Origin: Areca catechu
Lineage: Eukaryota > Streptophyta > Magnoliopsida > Arecales > Arecaceae
DNA length: 64,000 nt
Direction: 5' to 3'
Assembly (NCBI GenBank): GCA_021397845.1
Contig: CM038048.1
Location: forward strand, 35,958,727-36,022,726
Below, in pieces: positions 10,715 to 21,610 of this stretch. Positions within the stretch are counted from its first letter, which is position 1. Every line of letters starts with the position of its first letter. Both the position numbers and the translations under genes were made by a program. Below the pieces are notes generated by a model. The model searched no databases. It was not told the origin of the DNA and saw only the letters and a program-made list of their open reading frames with translations.

Positions 10715-10744
<30 letters not shown>
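10715..10744. repeat. (AT)15 microsatellite
   Basis: Uninterrupted AT dinucleotides between ORF3 and the 3' LTR of Sirevirus A. Confidence 0.97.
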
Positions 10745-10747
<3 letters not shown>

Positions 10748-10833
10748 TTGAAAATTTTGTATTTTGATTGATACATATATAAATGATTGTGAATGAATGT
10801 TCTCACTAAAATATATATGTTTTGTTGATGACA

Positions 10834-11284
10834 AAAAGAGGGAGAAGTGCATGAAAATGAATAGGTAAGTATGATAAAAGGGGGAGCAATGATACATTAT
10901 TGAGAAAGGGAGAGCTATTATTGAAATTTCTATTATATGAGAAAGGGGGAGCAATTATTGAAATTTCTTTCAAATATAAAGTAAAAAAGTTCTCCTGACT
11001 AAGTTGGAAATTGGTATATTGGTGACTTGTATATAATCTGATACTTGCTTATAGCTTTAGTGCATGAATAGTATAGTAACCTTATTACCTTAATACATGT
11101 TGATACATTATTTTGATACTAAATCATTTTAACATCTTGATACTTCATTTGTTCAGATACATACTACCTTGAATACGCACTGATACATGTGCATATCGAT
11201 ACATAGTATGTCATTACATGTAATTATAAAGTGTTCCAAAGCTTTTCATGCCTAGTGTTTTGTCATCATCATAAAGGGAGAGAT
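10834..11284 (+). promoter_or_regulatory. Polypurine tract (11273-11284) and upstream PPT-like repeats
   Basis: The 3' LTR is preceded directly by AAAGGGAGAGAT, the plus-strand primer tract. Further upstream four similar purine tracts recur: AAAAAGAGGGAGAAG near 10834, AAAAGGGGGAGCAATG near 10877, GAAAGGGAGAGC near 10903 and GAAAGGGGGAGCAATT near 10941. Multiple polypurine tracts before the 3' LTR are a known Sirevirus hallmark. Confidence 0.8.
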
Positions 11285-12825
11285 TGTTGACCCCTGGAAT
11301 GATTTTGATGATTACAAAGTATTGGAGCATGTATGTATTACTAATTCTTTCAATTACTCAAGAAGTTTTTGCAGGAAGTATTTATCATTATATCATGTGG
11401 TTTTCTATTTAGTTAAAGTGTATTTCAGTATTGTATGAACTTATGTACATCTCAAGTTGTAAAGCCCTAACTTTATCCTTGTAATTTTGTAAAAAGGGCT
11501 AAAAATTAGTATAAAGTAAGTATAAATAGGCTGGACATCCGTGGTAAGTTTTTTGAAGTATTTGGAAGACTTGCTCTTGTTGGAAATTTGCTTTGAAGAA
11601 CTTTTGCTTGAGCCGACTCACAGACATCGAGGCGATTCATGGACCAAGAGCCGACTCATGTTCTGGCACGGCATGGAGAGTCTTAAAGTTTCAAAAGTTC
11701 GAGCCAACTCGAGCATAATGAGCCGACTCGCACAGAGTATGCAATTCACAAAGTTCAGAAACTCAGAGCCACGAGCTGACTTGAGCTAGAAGAGCCAACT
11801 CATCCAGAGTTTGTGTTTATCCTAACTGAAACTTCGAGCCGACTCGACTCAGAAGAGCCGACTCATCTAGAGTTTATTTATGGTCTGTCTGTGACTTCGA
11901 GCTGACTCAAGGTTCTCGAGCCGACTCAAGTGACAGGTTCTGGCTTTCTAACGGCTAGTTGCTGAATCAAAATTTTGAATTCAAAAGGCCCTCCAATGGC
12001 TATATTTCGGTTCCTTAAGCCCTACAATGGCTAGTTTTGCTCGAAGATTATAAAAGGGAGTATTTATGAAGGATTAAACAATTAATCATTGATTATTCAT
12101 TGAGAGAAAAAGAGCATTCAAGGGAATTTCAAGCCTTTCACCAACCAACTTCAAGTGAGCATTCAAGAAAGGATTCAAAGCTTCTTTAACTCATCTTCAT
12201 TCATTGAATCCAACGAAGTCAAGAAGCAGCTTTAAGAGTATTCAAGAACATCTAAAGCAAGGCTTCAATTTGAACTTCATCGACAACTACCAAACAAATT
12301 GGGTTTGTTGTAAAGTTGCTATTTTCATTTGATATATCTTGTTTTTTCTCCAAGAGTAGCAAGGGGCTGTCTTGTGAGTGTTGAAAGGTTTTTAGGTGAA
12401 CCTATTAAAATCTAAGTTTGGGTTTCTTTGGTGAGCCCGGTTCTAAAAACCAAAGGGAGTTAGATTCTTGGTTAGCTTGTGTTAAAACCAAGTGTGGGTT
12501 TCTTTGGTGAGCCTGGTTTAAAAACCAAAGTGTAGAGGTTTGGATTGTGAGCCTGTTAAAACAATCCAACTATATTCCGGAGGGAGATATAGTGAAAATC
12601 TCAAGTGGTGCTTGGGTAGTGGACGTAGAGCGGGTTGCTCCGAACCACTCTATTTCTTTGTATTTGTGATTGTGTTGATTCACTTATTTGTGTAGTTGAT
12701 TTACTTGCTTCCGCATTGCATAATCTATCATAACACCAACACTAAAAGATTTTCAAAGTACACATATTTGCAAGAAAGTTTTATATCCCAATTCACCCCC
12801 CTCTTGGGAAGCCACCTGGGCAACA
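11285..12825 (+). repeat. 3' LTR of Sirevirus copy A
   Basis: Second copy of 2293-3803, same ends (TGTTGACC and GGGCAACA), TATA box at 11521-11528, and its own CGAGCCGACTCG cluster at about 11610-11935. Followed by GACAA, the right target-site duplication. Slightly longer than the 5' LTR (1541 against 1511 bp) through small indels. Confidence 0.95.
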
Positions 12826-12830
12826 GACAA

Positions 12831-13511
12831 TCTTGTGTTAGCCTAGGGAAGGTGTGTGGATCCAAGTCATGGATGGTGGCTTTTTGTGGAATCTTGCTGG
12901 AGGACTTCTTGCTGCCATATCTAGTGGAATCTCTTTTGATGACTTCTTCTGTAGAGGGAGGGAGGTGGGGGAGAAGGGAGAGGAGCTTATAGACCTTGAA
13001 TATGATGTTTTCCCTTTTTTTTTTTTGTCTATTTTCCTTTGAGAGTTGGGGGGAGATATTGAGGGAATTGCCTCACTTCTACCTGAGAAGGCTCCAGCTT
13101 CTTCCCATCATGCAAATAATTAAACGATACTTGGTACCACTTCGAACCACCTGGTTCCAGCTAGTTTGGAGCAATTCAATTAGGTTTTCAGAAAAAAGGC
13201 TGAATCAATCCAATCCCATGCCGGTTGAGTTTGGTATGAGGTGAACCAGGTGGTTTGGCCTGATTCGACATACCATGATCTTGTTTGCTGCATAACAAAC
13301 TTAGCAACAAAATCATATGTTCAGCCATCTGATTCTTTTGGTATTTCACTTTTTTCTTTAGTATACACTGAAATCAAGAAGCAGTAACCTCTGAGCATTT
13401 GGTTCATTTTATTTGGTTTGTCTTTATAATTTTAATTCACCATATGTTCTTTTCTTTGGGCATACATCTTGATCTTATACTATTTTTGTTCCATCCTGGT
13501 TATTTATTGGT
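12831..13511. other. Intergenic sequence, no gene recognised
   Basis: Short frames only. 13120-13262 has several GGTACC, GGTTC and GAACC motifs like the GC-rich transposon ends elsewhere in the window, but I cannot define its borders. Confidence 0.4.
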
Positions 13512-13612
13512 CCTCTCTCTCTCTCTCATATATATATATATGTATATATGTATGTATATATGTGTGTGTATATATATAGACACGCACATATATACATACA
13601 TAGATACATAGA

Positions 13613-13648
<36 letters not shown>

Positions 13649-13827
13649 TATGTATGTATGTATGTATATACACACACATATATATATGTATATATGTATG
13701 TATATATGTATGTATATATGTGTGTGTGTATATATATATACACACACACGTACACATATATACAGACATATATACATATACATACATATATATATATATA
13801 TGTGTGTGTGTATGTATGTATCCAAAT
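13512..13827. repeat. Compound microsatellite (CT)n, (AT)n, (TATG/CATA)n
   Basis: About 315 bp of CT, then AT, then interrupted TATG, TACA and GTGT units, alternating in strand sense so that it could fold back on itself. Open frames here on both strands (runs of Tyr, His, Ile, Val, Cys, Met) are products of the repeat, not genes. Confidence 0.97.
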
Positions 13828-14395
13828 CTTTCAAATTCATTTAAAATTCTGAGTGAGCTCTATTAGTAGATTTATGAAGGATGTTGGTTGTAGACTATAA
13901 TTACTACATGACATTTTTGAAGGATCGAAGACCGGATGTAAGATGCCATGGATATGACCTAGTTGTGATAAAAAACACAAATACGAGCAATGAAAGAGTA
14001 GCCAACGAGGGATATCTAGGTAGAAGGGAAAAAACTCAACAAATTTGTAAAAAAAAAAGAAATATCTAAAAATGTGAAAAAATAGTGTAAGAATTTCCAA
14101 CAAAAAAATTGGATGGGTAAATTTTTTTTTTTAAAGATGCTGCAATTCTTTTAATAGAATGGACAGAACAATATTTTTTGAGATTTTGAGAGATCTTCAA
14201 TGATTTATAGATTCTATACAATTCAATCATTAGAGGAACATGGTTCAAGGCATGGATTTAAGCACTGATTTATTTAAGTGTATGTTTGTCATGGCTTGTC
14301 ATGCATGATGTGCACCTCGCCGGTGCCTTATGAGTTGACAGTGTTGGCATGGCATGAGCTGCATGTTAATAATTGTAGCATGACATGATTTATAC
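13828..14395. other. AT-rich intergenic sequence, nothing recognised
   Basis: No domain or repeat that I can name. It is the left flank of the proposed hAT element. Confidence 0.5.
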
Positions 14396-14639
14396 CAAGA
14401 ATCGTCGAACCGTGCCATACCGGCCGGTTCGGGACATATCAAACTGGACTGGTGGCTGGCCAGCACGGTTCGGCCTTATAAACTAGTTCCTGTAATTCTC
14501 CAAATAAATAAAAACAAATTAAAAAACTGGCCCGAACTGGTCCTAAACCGGTCGGAACTGCTACAAACCGATCAATTTGGCCGGTTTGGTTCGGTTCGAA
14601 CCGGTTCGTACCATTTTTTTGGCTTTTCCTATTTGGTAC

Positions 14640-14801
14640 TGTGGCTACAGTGTTGGGGGGTGTTTTAATAATAAAAGAGAGACAGAGAGCTCTCTGTTTC
14701 TCTTTTGTTATAGGAAGTTAAAACGAAGGAGAAAAAATCCATTTTTCTCTCATTTCAAGATAATCAGAGGTCTAGAAATTGAAAGCAAGATAGATTCAAG
14801 G
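14640..14801 (+). other. Possible untranslated first exon of the hAT gene
   Basis: Purine- and CT-rich transcribed-looking leader ending AGATTCAAG followed by GTATG at 14802, a good donor. The BED-finger block begins after AG near 15390. The gap between them is very AT-rich (14960-15340), as plant introns are. This is inference from splice signals only. Confidence 0.35.
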
Positions 14802-15390
14802 TATGTAAAGCATTCTTTTCTCCTATTTCTTTCTTCCCTCTCTTTTTTTTTTAAATTTATGAAAATTAGAAAATTAAAGGAAAATACTGTCAAATTTTTT
14901 GGTTGTGGTAGATCTAGAGTATGTGATAGATCTAGGATAGATCACAATGGTACTAAGATCTTGATTTTTTATTAAGTATATAATTTTTTAAATTTAAAAA
15001 TAATTTAGATTTAAAATAATAATAAAAAAATAATAAAAAAAATATAATTATATATTATTATATGGGGCTCGAAAGTTACTTTCACTATAAATTTCGTATC
15101 GATTTATCCAAGTTTTGATGCATCTTATGAATAGTGCTTTAGGTCTTAAATTGAAGAAAAAATATCCTTTAATGTATTTTGAGGGTCTTAAAAAAATACA
15201 TGTAGCATCTATGATTAGATCTACATGAATTTAAGATCAATTTTTTTTAATATCTTTATTTTTCATATTTTTTAAATTCAAAAAATAAAAAATATTTATT
15301 TAAATTAAATTTTTTAAAAAAATTAGGTTAACAAAATATTAGTTAATATATGTAATTATTGATCTTATGTGCAATTAAATATTCAGTATA

Positions 15391-15568
15391 GATCCATCGA
15401 GGAGAAAGAAAGATCCGGAATGTGATATTGGTTGGTTGCATGGAGAAATGCTCTCGGATCGGTATCATTGGAGGTGGAAATGGTGCAATGTAGAATTCAA
15501 AGGTAGGGATAACAAGGTTGAAGCAGCACTTGGCTGGCGACTATTCTGATGTATCTGCATGGTGATAG
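15391..15568 (+). pseudogene. hAT transposase part 1: BED zinc finger
   Basis: The BED finger binds transposon-end DNA. Visible are IGWLHGEMLSDRYHWRWKWC, NVEFKG, then after a one-base frame change GITRLKQHLAGDYSDVSAW, matching the hAT BED pattern (W-C-x2-C replaced here by KWC, then GGIT-RLK-HLAG). The block is cut at 15568 by the chromovirus; its continuation begins at 23324-23329. The spacing Cys-His-Cys is degraded. Confidence 0.75.
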
Positions 15569-16069
15569 TGGTGTGGGCACCAGGATCCGATAGAGGCTCC
15601 TCAACCCTCTGTGGATCTCGGATTAGAGTTCCACTTCTGTGAGTCCTGTAATAAGGCTACGAGCCAAAGTATTTTTATAATTTTTAGTCTTGTACCTTGA
15701 CCAATTTGGGTCAAGTTTAGGTCATGGGTCCTGTATTTATTTTTGGTTCGAGTCTGAGTTTTGATTGGGCCCAAGCCCAATTGAAGTCAACCTGGCTTTC
15801 AAGACCAAGTCAAGTCCTTGTGGGCCAATCCACCTCTTTTACTTGGAAAGATGCCAACACAGGTGCCACCTCAGCCACCTATGTGGCGCCACATCAGTTG
15901 CCACTTGGTTATCCAAGGAAGGAAACAAGGAGGCGCCCTCATGCATTCCACACGCCCTCTCCATGCCTTTTTCTCTTGGGCGACCTTGGAAGGAGGAGAC
16001 ATCATCCCCCTCTTCCCTCCCCCACATAAGCATCCATACTTAGCATCACTAGCCCCTCACTCCACACCA
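15569..16069 (+). repeat. 5' LTR of chromovirus, internally deleted
   Basis: Collinear with the 3' LTR from TGGTGTGGG to CCCCCACAT, then it jumps to TAAGCATCCATACTTAGC, which in the 3' LTR lies 1.2 kb further on. The lost part corresponds to about 22065-23280 and contains the central promoter-type region, so this LTR probably lost its own promoter. Confidence 0.92.
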
Positions 16070-16073
16070 TTTT

Positions 16074-16085
16074 TGATATCAGAGC
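16074..16085 (+). promoter_or_regulatory. Primer binding site (tRNA-Met type, one mismatch)
   Basis: TGATATCAGAGC four bases after the 5' LTR, differing from the canonical TGGTATCAGAGC at one position. Confidence 0.8.
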
Positions 16086-16981
16086 AAGGCTAGGACTAGT
16101 GCATTTTGTTTTCTTTCATTTTCTGCATTCTGGTCAGCCCGTATATGGTCTGATCATTGGATTGTTTCTCTTTGTAGAGACCTTCAAATTTCGTGATTTC
16201 TGTTCTGTTAGATCGCATTGAATTCAAAGTATTTTTTTCTATTTTCTCAGATTTTATTTCAATTTGTAGAATTTCTACAAGCCGAAATACTACCTGAGAA
16301 AATCTCAGGTCTGAAATTTCTGCAAGCATCTCATTTCTTGCTTCATTCCTCCATCTAGTTTATTTCTTGCATTTAGGGCACATTTTAATTCCTGCATTTT
16401 GTTTAGCATTTACACATCTGAAAGACACAAAAAAAAAACAAGAAAATTTTAAGTCATTTCATTAGTCATTTTGTACATCATTCTCAATAACTTATCTTAA
16501 GGGCGTCAAATTAACATAAGGTCAGGATTTCATTACCTGTCCCTAGCCCTAGCCCAAAACTACCACCCGACATATCGAACCCTAGCCATTAACTAAAATT
16601 GATTAGACATTTAATCTGCTTTAGTGAGCTAGGGACACCCACGAAGTCGGGTCGACCCAAGTGCCGAGCCAAGCTAGATTACTTGTTGGTGTGTGCTTGA
16701 GTAGCTGGTGTCTAGGCAAGTGGTTCAGGGACTAGAGCTGGAAGGGAAGTGGGTTGGTTCGCTTACTGGCCAATTTCTAATTGGTGTCTAGGCAAGCAAA
16801 GAGGAACCTCCACTAACCTACACTTACTGGCCAGGTGCCAAGTTACTGCTTTCAGGTTCATCTTCTTGACTTTATATTTGGAGAGATCTCCTAGGTCTAG
16901 CAAACCGTAGCATCATTTTGTTACATGTGCACTAGATCAGGAACCTCTTTTCACCCACCTTCTCCACCCTCTACCGAAACC
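16086..16981. other. Untranslated leader of the chromovirus
   Basis: Between primer site and gag. No reading frame of note. The phrase TGGTGTCTAGGCAAG occurs at about 16707 and 16783, a short direct repeat. Confidence 0.6.
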
Positions 16982-18022
16982 ATGGACCAACCGCGAGCTG
17001 ACATTGGAGCCCTAACTCAATCCAGACCTAGTTAGGCACCAGTTGACCAATAGACTGGATCAAATAGAGGCCAGACTAAGACCCTAGAGGAAGCTGCTAG
17101 GCCCCGCCTGAACCCAGTCCTGAGTCCCCTCATCCCAGGAGAAACCTGCCACAAGACCCTTACTTTGAGGATGAATTTGGGAGAGACCCTGACCCCTTTG
17201 TTGATACCCGTCCTAGGAGACCCAATCTGGAGAACCGTGAAGAAAGGGCCCTTAGGAGCATCAAGCTTGAGGCACCCACTTTCGATGGAAGTTTAGATCC
17301 CAGGGTGTATGAAGATGGGACTGCTATGGAGCAGTATTTTGACTGGTACTCTATGTCAGAGAGAACTAAGTTTAAGTTTGCCAAGCTTAGGTTGTCACCA
17401 AGCTAGGTTGTTTTGGAATAGTGTTGAAAATTACATAGAGCAGAAAGGACAATTACCCATAACCGCCTGGGGGAAATGAGAGATAAGTTTAGAAGGAAAT
17501 ACCTACCTGCATCCTACACCAGAAACTGTTGGACCAATGGCAACCTTAAGTCAAGGGAAGAGTGTGGTCGATTATATCGCCAAGTTTGTGAATATGTTAT
17601 GCGATGTAAGGTTGTAGAGTCACCTGAGGTAACCCTGTTAGGTTTAGGCTGGCCTACACCCAGACATTCAGAGAGAGCTGTACTTTAGAGCAACCAGACC
17701 TTGGAAGAAGCTTACCAAGTACTAGGCTCTGTGAGCGTTTCTAGAGAGCTCCCACCTACAGAAGACCTGAGCCCTTTAGGAACCAGAGCCGAATCCCTGG
17801 ATCCACCCAAAGTTACAGCCAGGCTTACCCGAGTCGACCAAGCCCATACCGAACTGACCCAAGTCGACCAAACCTAGCCTGACCCAGTCCTAGTGTCCCA
17901 GCCTGAACTGACCCCAATATAGAGAGAGGAAAAGGGTAAGGCTATTGAAGTCCAGAGGAGACTCGATCCCCAAGGTAAATGCTTTAGGTGTCATAAACCT
18001 GGACATTTTGCTAGTCATTGCA
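16982..18022 (+). pseudogene. Chromovirus gag with zinc knuckle
   Basis: Likely start ATG at 16982. Visible gag motifs include EAPTFDGSLDPRVYED, MEQYFDWYSMSERTKFKFAK, NYIEQKGQLPITAW and EMRDKFRRKYLPASY (from 17476), as in plant Ty3/gypsy gags. It ends in a CCHC knuckle CFRCHKPGHFASHC at 17980-18021. Stops near the start and several frame changes break it. Confidence 0.85.
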
Positions 18023-18189
18023 CCGCCCCTGCCCTACTCATAGATGAACCAACTGAGACTGAACCTGAACCAATCGTTGAACCTGAGGAGGACGTCTATG
18101 ATCCCGAAAATCAGTTGTTGGAAGAGTACGAGGGAGAGGAAGAAGTGTATGAATCTGAAGACCTTGTAGGAGTAGTCCGATGCATCCTA

Positions 18190-18534
18190 GCCCAAACGTA
18201 GTACAGGAAGACTGGCGTAGGACCAACATCTACAAACCTGATCAAGCTAGGAGATAAGGCATGTAAGGTCATCATTGATAGTGGAAGCTGTGTTAAAGCC
18301 CTTTCCTTGAGTACAGTCAAATCTTTAGAACTAGCCACAGTTCCCCATCCCAACCCTTACAAAGTCTCCTGGATAGATTCAACTTCAATCCCAGTAAAAT
18401 CTAGGTGCCAAATCAAGATAAAAATGAGTTCCTATGAAGAATCGATTTGGTGTGACGTCTTACCCATGGGTGTGGGTAGTATCATTCTAGGACGACCCTG
18501 GCTTTTCGACCATGATGCCACCCTTTATGGTTGA
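18190..18534 (+). pseudogene. Chromovirus aspartic protease
   Basis: VIIDSGSCVKALS (catalytic D-S-G) at about 18269-18307, then PHPNPYKVSWID, CQIKIKMSSYEESIWCDVLPM and the flap/ILGRPW motif SIILGRPWLFDHDATLYG, ending with a stop at 18532. This order is typical for the protease of plant chromoviruses. Runs in one open frame from 18307. Confidence 0.88.
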
Positions 18535-18770
18535 TCCAATACATGTCTTTTTCCACCAGGGAAAAAGATCACAATCACCCAATCCAACCTAAGAACCCCG
18601 TCAAGAAAGGATCTAGTAGCCTTAAAGAGAAGAAAACAGGAGTCAACCTGATCACACCTAAGGAGCTAGAGAAAGAGATTTTAAAGGGAGCCCCTTTTGG
18701 ATTCTAGCCACCAAGGAGAGTCATGATCCAACCAATGTAGAACACCCCAAGAGGTAGTAAAGACTCTAAA

Positions 18771-19560
18771 AGAATTTGAGGATGTCTTCCCGGAAGAATT
18801 ACCTGATCACTGCCATCCCTTAGGACATCCAGCACGCTATAGATTTGGTCCCATCCACTTTGCCCAACCTTCCCCATTATAGGATGAACCCCACTGAACA
18901 TCAGGAACTTCAGAAACAAGTGGGGAGCTGCTTAGGAAGGGTTTTCTTAGGGAGAGTTTAAGTCCCTGTGCCGTCCCTGCCCTACTTACCCCTAAGAAGA
19001 CGGGACCTGGAGAATGTGTGTTGATAGCAGGGCTATCAACAAAATTACAATCAAATATAGGTTTCCTATTCCTCGCCTGGATGATATGCTCGATATGATG
19101 GCCGGTGCCACTATCTTTCCAAGATAGACCTCAAGAGTGGTTACCACCAAATTAGAATTCGACCGGGGGATGAATGGAAGATGGCGTTTAAACTAAGATG
19201 GTTGTTCGAGTGGGTAGTGATGCCTTCGGGATGTCTAATGCACCCAGTACCTTATGAGAGTCATGACCCAGTCTTGTGCGAGTTCACTGGAAAATTCCTA
19301 GTATATATTTGATGACATCTTGATCTATAGCAAGACCAAAGAGACCATCTTAACCACTTAAGGTTAGTCTGCCAAACCCTTAGGGAGAATAGCCTTTACG
19401 CCAACCCTAAGAATTGTGAGACAACTAGGGTTATCTTCTTAGGCTTTGTAGTTATCCCTAAAGGAGTTTCCGCCGACCCCGAAAAGGTTAGAGCTATAGT
19501 TGAGTGGCCTGTCCCTGCTAGTATCCACGATGTACGTAGTTTCCATGGCCTAGCCACATT
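18771..19560 (+). pseudogene. Chromovirus reverse transcriptase
   Basis: Starts with the linker FEDVFPEELPDHCHPL. RT motifs in alternating frames: AINKITIKYRFPIPRLDDML, IFSKIDLKSGYHQIRI-type sequence near 19110-19160, VMPFGMSNAPST-type near 19220, and a broken catalytic Y-x-DD followed by ILIYSKT near 19301-19335, where a base change yields a stop before DD. Later motifs are VIFLGFVV and VPASIHDVRSFHGLATFYR. Confidence 0.85.
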
Positions 19561-19639
19561 TTATAGATGTTCATTCGGGGATTCAGTTCAATTGTGGCAC
19601 CTATAACTGACTGCATCAGGAAGGGAGGTTTTCAATGGA

Positions 19640-20085
19640 CTAAAGCTGCAGACAAGCCTTCCTTGAAATTAAGGATAGAATGATACAAGCACCCGTCCTA
19701 AAATTGCCAAATTTTTCTAAAGTTTTTGAGGTTGCTTGTGATGCTTCGGGAGTTGGGTTGGGGAGTACTTAGTCAGGAAAATCACCCTGTGGCCTTCTTT
19801 AGCGAAAAACTTAATGAAGCCAAATTAGTACTCGACTTACGATAAGAGTTTTACGCAGTCGTCTAAGCCCTTAGGTACTGGAGGCACTACCTGTTACTCA
19901 TGAATTTGTTCTGTTTTCAGACCATGAAGCCCTTCGATACTGAACTCCCAGAAAAGATTGAATCCTAGGCATGCTAAGTGGGTCGAGTATATCCAAGCCT
20001 ATACTTTTGTGCTTAAACATCGTGCTGGTACTGAGTATAAGGTAGCTGATGCCCTTAGCCGTCGTGCCCTTTTGTTAAACACAGT
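19640..20085 (+). pseudogene. Chromovirus RNase H
   Basis: Follows RT: MIQAPVLKLPNFSKVFEVACD, ASGVGLG, HPVAFFS-EKLNEAK, FYAVV-ALRYW-HYLL, DHEAL-Y, then HAKWVEYIQAYTFVLKHRAG and YKVADALSRR at 19964-20071. The TDA-type catalytic Asp residues are partly recognisable. Stops and frame changes throughout. Confidence 0.82.
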
Positions 20086-20239
20086 TAGGACTGAGGTTGT
20101 AGGATTTGACCGACTTAAGGAGCAATATGAATCTTGTCATGACTTTAGTGAGATCTTCGGTCCAAGCTTCAAGAACCATCTAGTGCCCATAGTGACTATA
20201 CCTTACAGATGGTTACCTTTTTAAGGGTAATAAGTTGTG

Positions 20240-21060
20240 CATTCCCAAACTTCACTCCGAGATTTTTAGTGTGGGAAACTCATGCGGGAGGCCTAGCTGG
20301 CCACTTGGTAGGGAAAAGACCAATTTAGCTATTGAAGACCAGTTCTTTTGGCCTAGCCTTAAGAAATGTTACCAATATTATCTCTAGGTGCCGGACCTGT
20401 GCTGTGGCAGGCAGCAGAAGTAGAATACTGGCCTTTACACACCCTTGCCCGTACTTAGTCATCCTTGGCAAGACCTCAGTATGGATTTTGTGGTAGGATT
20501 ATCCAAGACCGTAAGAAAGCACGATTCTGTCTTTGTAGTAGTGGATAGGTTCTCCAAAATGGCTAATTTTATACCCTGCTCCCAGATCCTAGATGCTTCC
20601 AAGGTTGCCAAGCTTTTTCTGGAACATGTGGTTAAGTTACATGGCCTACCCAAAACCATAGTGTCCGATAGGGATGTCCGTTTCACTAACTATTTCTGAA
20701 AAATCCTTTGGCACCTCATAGGCACCAAGCTCCAGTTCTCCACTGCCTACCACCCGCAAACCGATGGACAAACTGAGATAGTCAACCGCAGCCTAGGAAA
20801 CCTTTTTAGATGCTTGATAGACGAACATATGGGAAATTGGGATCTTCTTTTACCTCGAGCCGAGTTTGCCTACAACAGTTCTGTGAATAGGACCACCGGG
20901 AAGAGTCCTTTTGAAGTTGTCTGTGGATACAAGCCTAACCGACCTCTTGACCTGATTTCCCTACCCATCCATGCACGTGTCTCCGAGTCCGCTGATTCAC
21001 TTGCACAGCATATTAGGGACATGCATAAAGAAATTAGCCAGAAATTAATATAAGTAATAA
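20240..21060 (+). pseudogene. Chromovirus integrase core
   Basis: Zinc-finger part near 20260-20400 (HAGGLAGHLVGKRPI, CRTCAVA). Catalytic core in the ORF from 20445: WQDLSMDFVVGL (first Asp), VFVVVDRFSKMANFIPC, VSDRDVRFTNYF (second Asp), a stop, then AYHPQTDGQTEIVNRSLG (Glu) at about 20745-20795 and WDLLLPRAEFAYNSSVNRTTG. All three catalytic acids D, D, E are present though the frame is interrupted at 20697. Confidence 0.9.
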
Positions 21061-21379
21061 TACATATAAAAGGCTGGCTGATCCCGAAAGCGAGCAAAAG
21101 AGTTTGAAATAGGGGATTTTGTAATGATTAGGCTCCGGCCTGAACGGTTTCCACCGGAACCATTAAGAAGCTTCATGCTCGTAGGGCGGGTATCTTTAAA
21201 GTGATTAGGAGAATGGGCCCTAATGCCTATGTGCTAGAATTACTCCGGATTATGGAATTAGCTCGACATTCAATATCTCTGACTTAGTCGAGTATAGGGA
21301 ACCCGCAAACATACCCAGTGAGCCATTGGGCCTGACCTTCCTTTTGAGAGTGAACCTGAACCTGAGTGTCCACCTCCAA

Positions 21380-21610
21380 ATATACCTGAGCGAGGAGAGC
21401 GGATCGAGCGTGTCCTGGATGACCAAGCCATCACTACCCGGGGCAAGGGCTATCAACATTACTTGGTCCGATGGCAAGGTCGACCCGAATCCGATGACTC
21501 GTGGATCACACGGGAGGACTTGCAGCGCATCGACCCCGATATCCTGGAGAGGTACCAAAGCCAAACTAACCCTTACTCAACAGGTCGAGTTCCTCCCACC
21601 TCGGGAGAAC
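21380..21610 (+). pseudogene. Chromodomain at integrase C-terminus, running into the LTR
   Basis: RIERVLDDQAITTRGKGYQ, HYLVRWQGRPESDDSWI and LQRIDPDILERYQS form a chromodomain (V-x-W-x-G, D-x-W) in the frame from about 21390. The same frame stays open across the 3' LTR start at 21611 to a stop at 21721, so the end of the polyprotein may have been encoded by the LTR. Chromodomains bind modified histones and direct insertion in this clade. Confidence 0.85.

Larger units (their letters stand above)
2293..12825 (+). mobile_element. Full-length Sirevirus-type Ty1/Copia retrotransposon (copy A)
   Basis: A 10.5-kb LTR retrotransposon with all structural parts: LTRs at 2293-3803 and 11285-12825 starting TGTTGACC and ending GGGCAACA, a perfect 5-bp duplication GACAA at 2288-2292 and 12826-12830, a tRNA-iMet-type primer site, a polypurine tract, and gag, protease, integrase, RT and RNase H in Copia order (integrase before RT). 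Large LTRs, a gag with a C-terminal coiled coil, an extra ORF downstream of RNase H and repeated GGGGGAGCAAT motifs before the 3' LTR point to the Sirevirus lineage. Many in-frame stops and frameshifts mean it cannot make its own proteins. The perfect duplication shows that the ends come from one insertion. Confidence 0.95.

Noticed and set aside
13500..13866. Several overlapping open frames on both strands, 60-104 codons
   Set aside because: They are translations of a TATG/TACA microsatellite (Tyr, His, Ile, Cys, Met only).
14388..14395. ATTTATAC as a possible 8-bp hAT target-site duplication
   Set aside because: The bases after 57964 are TTTTGAAT, so no matching copy exists at the proposed right end.
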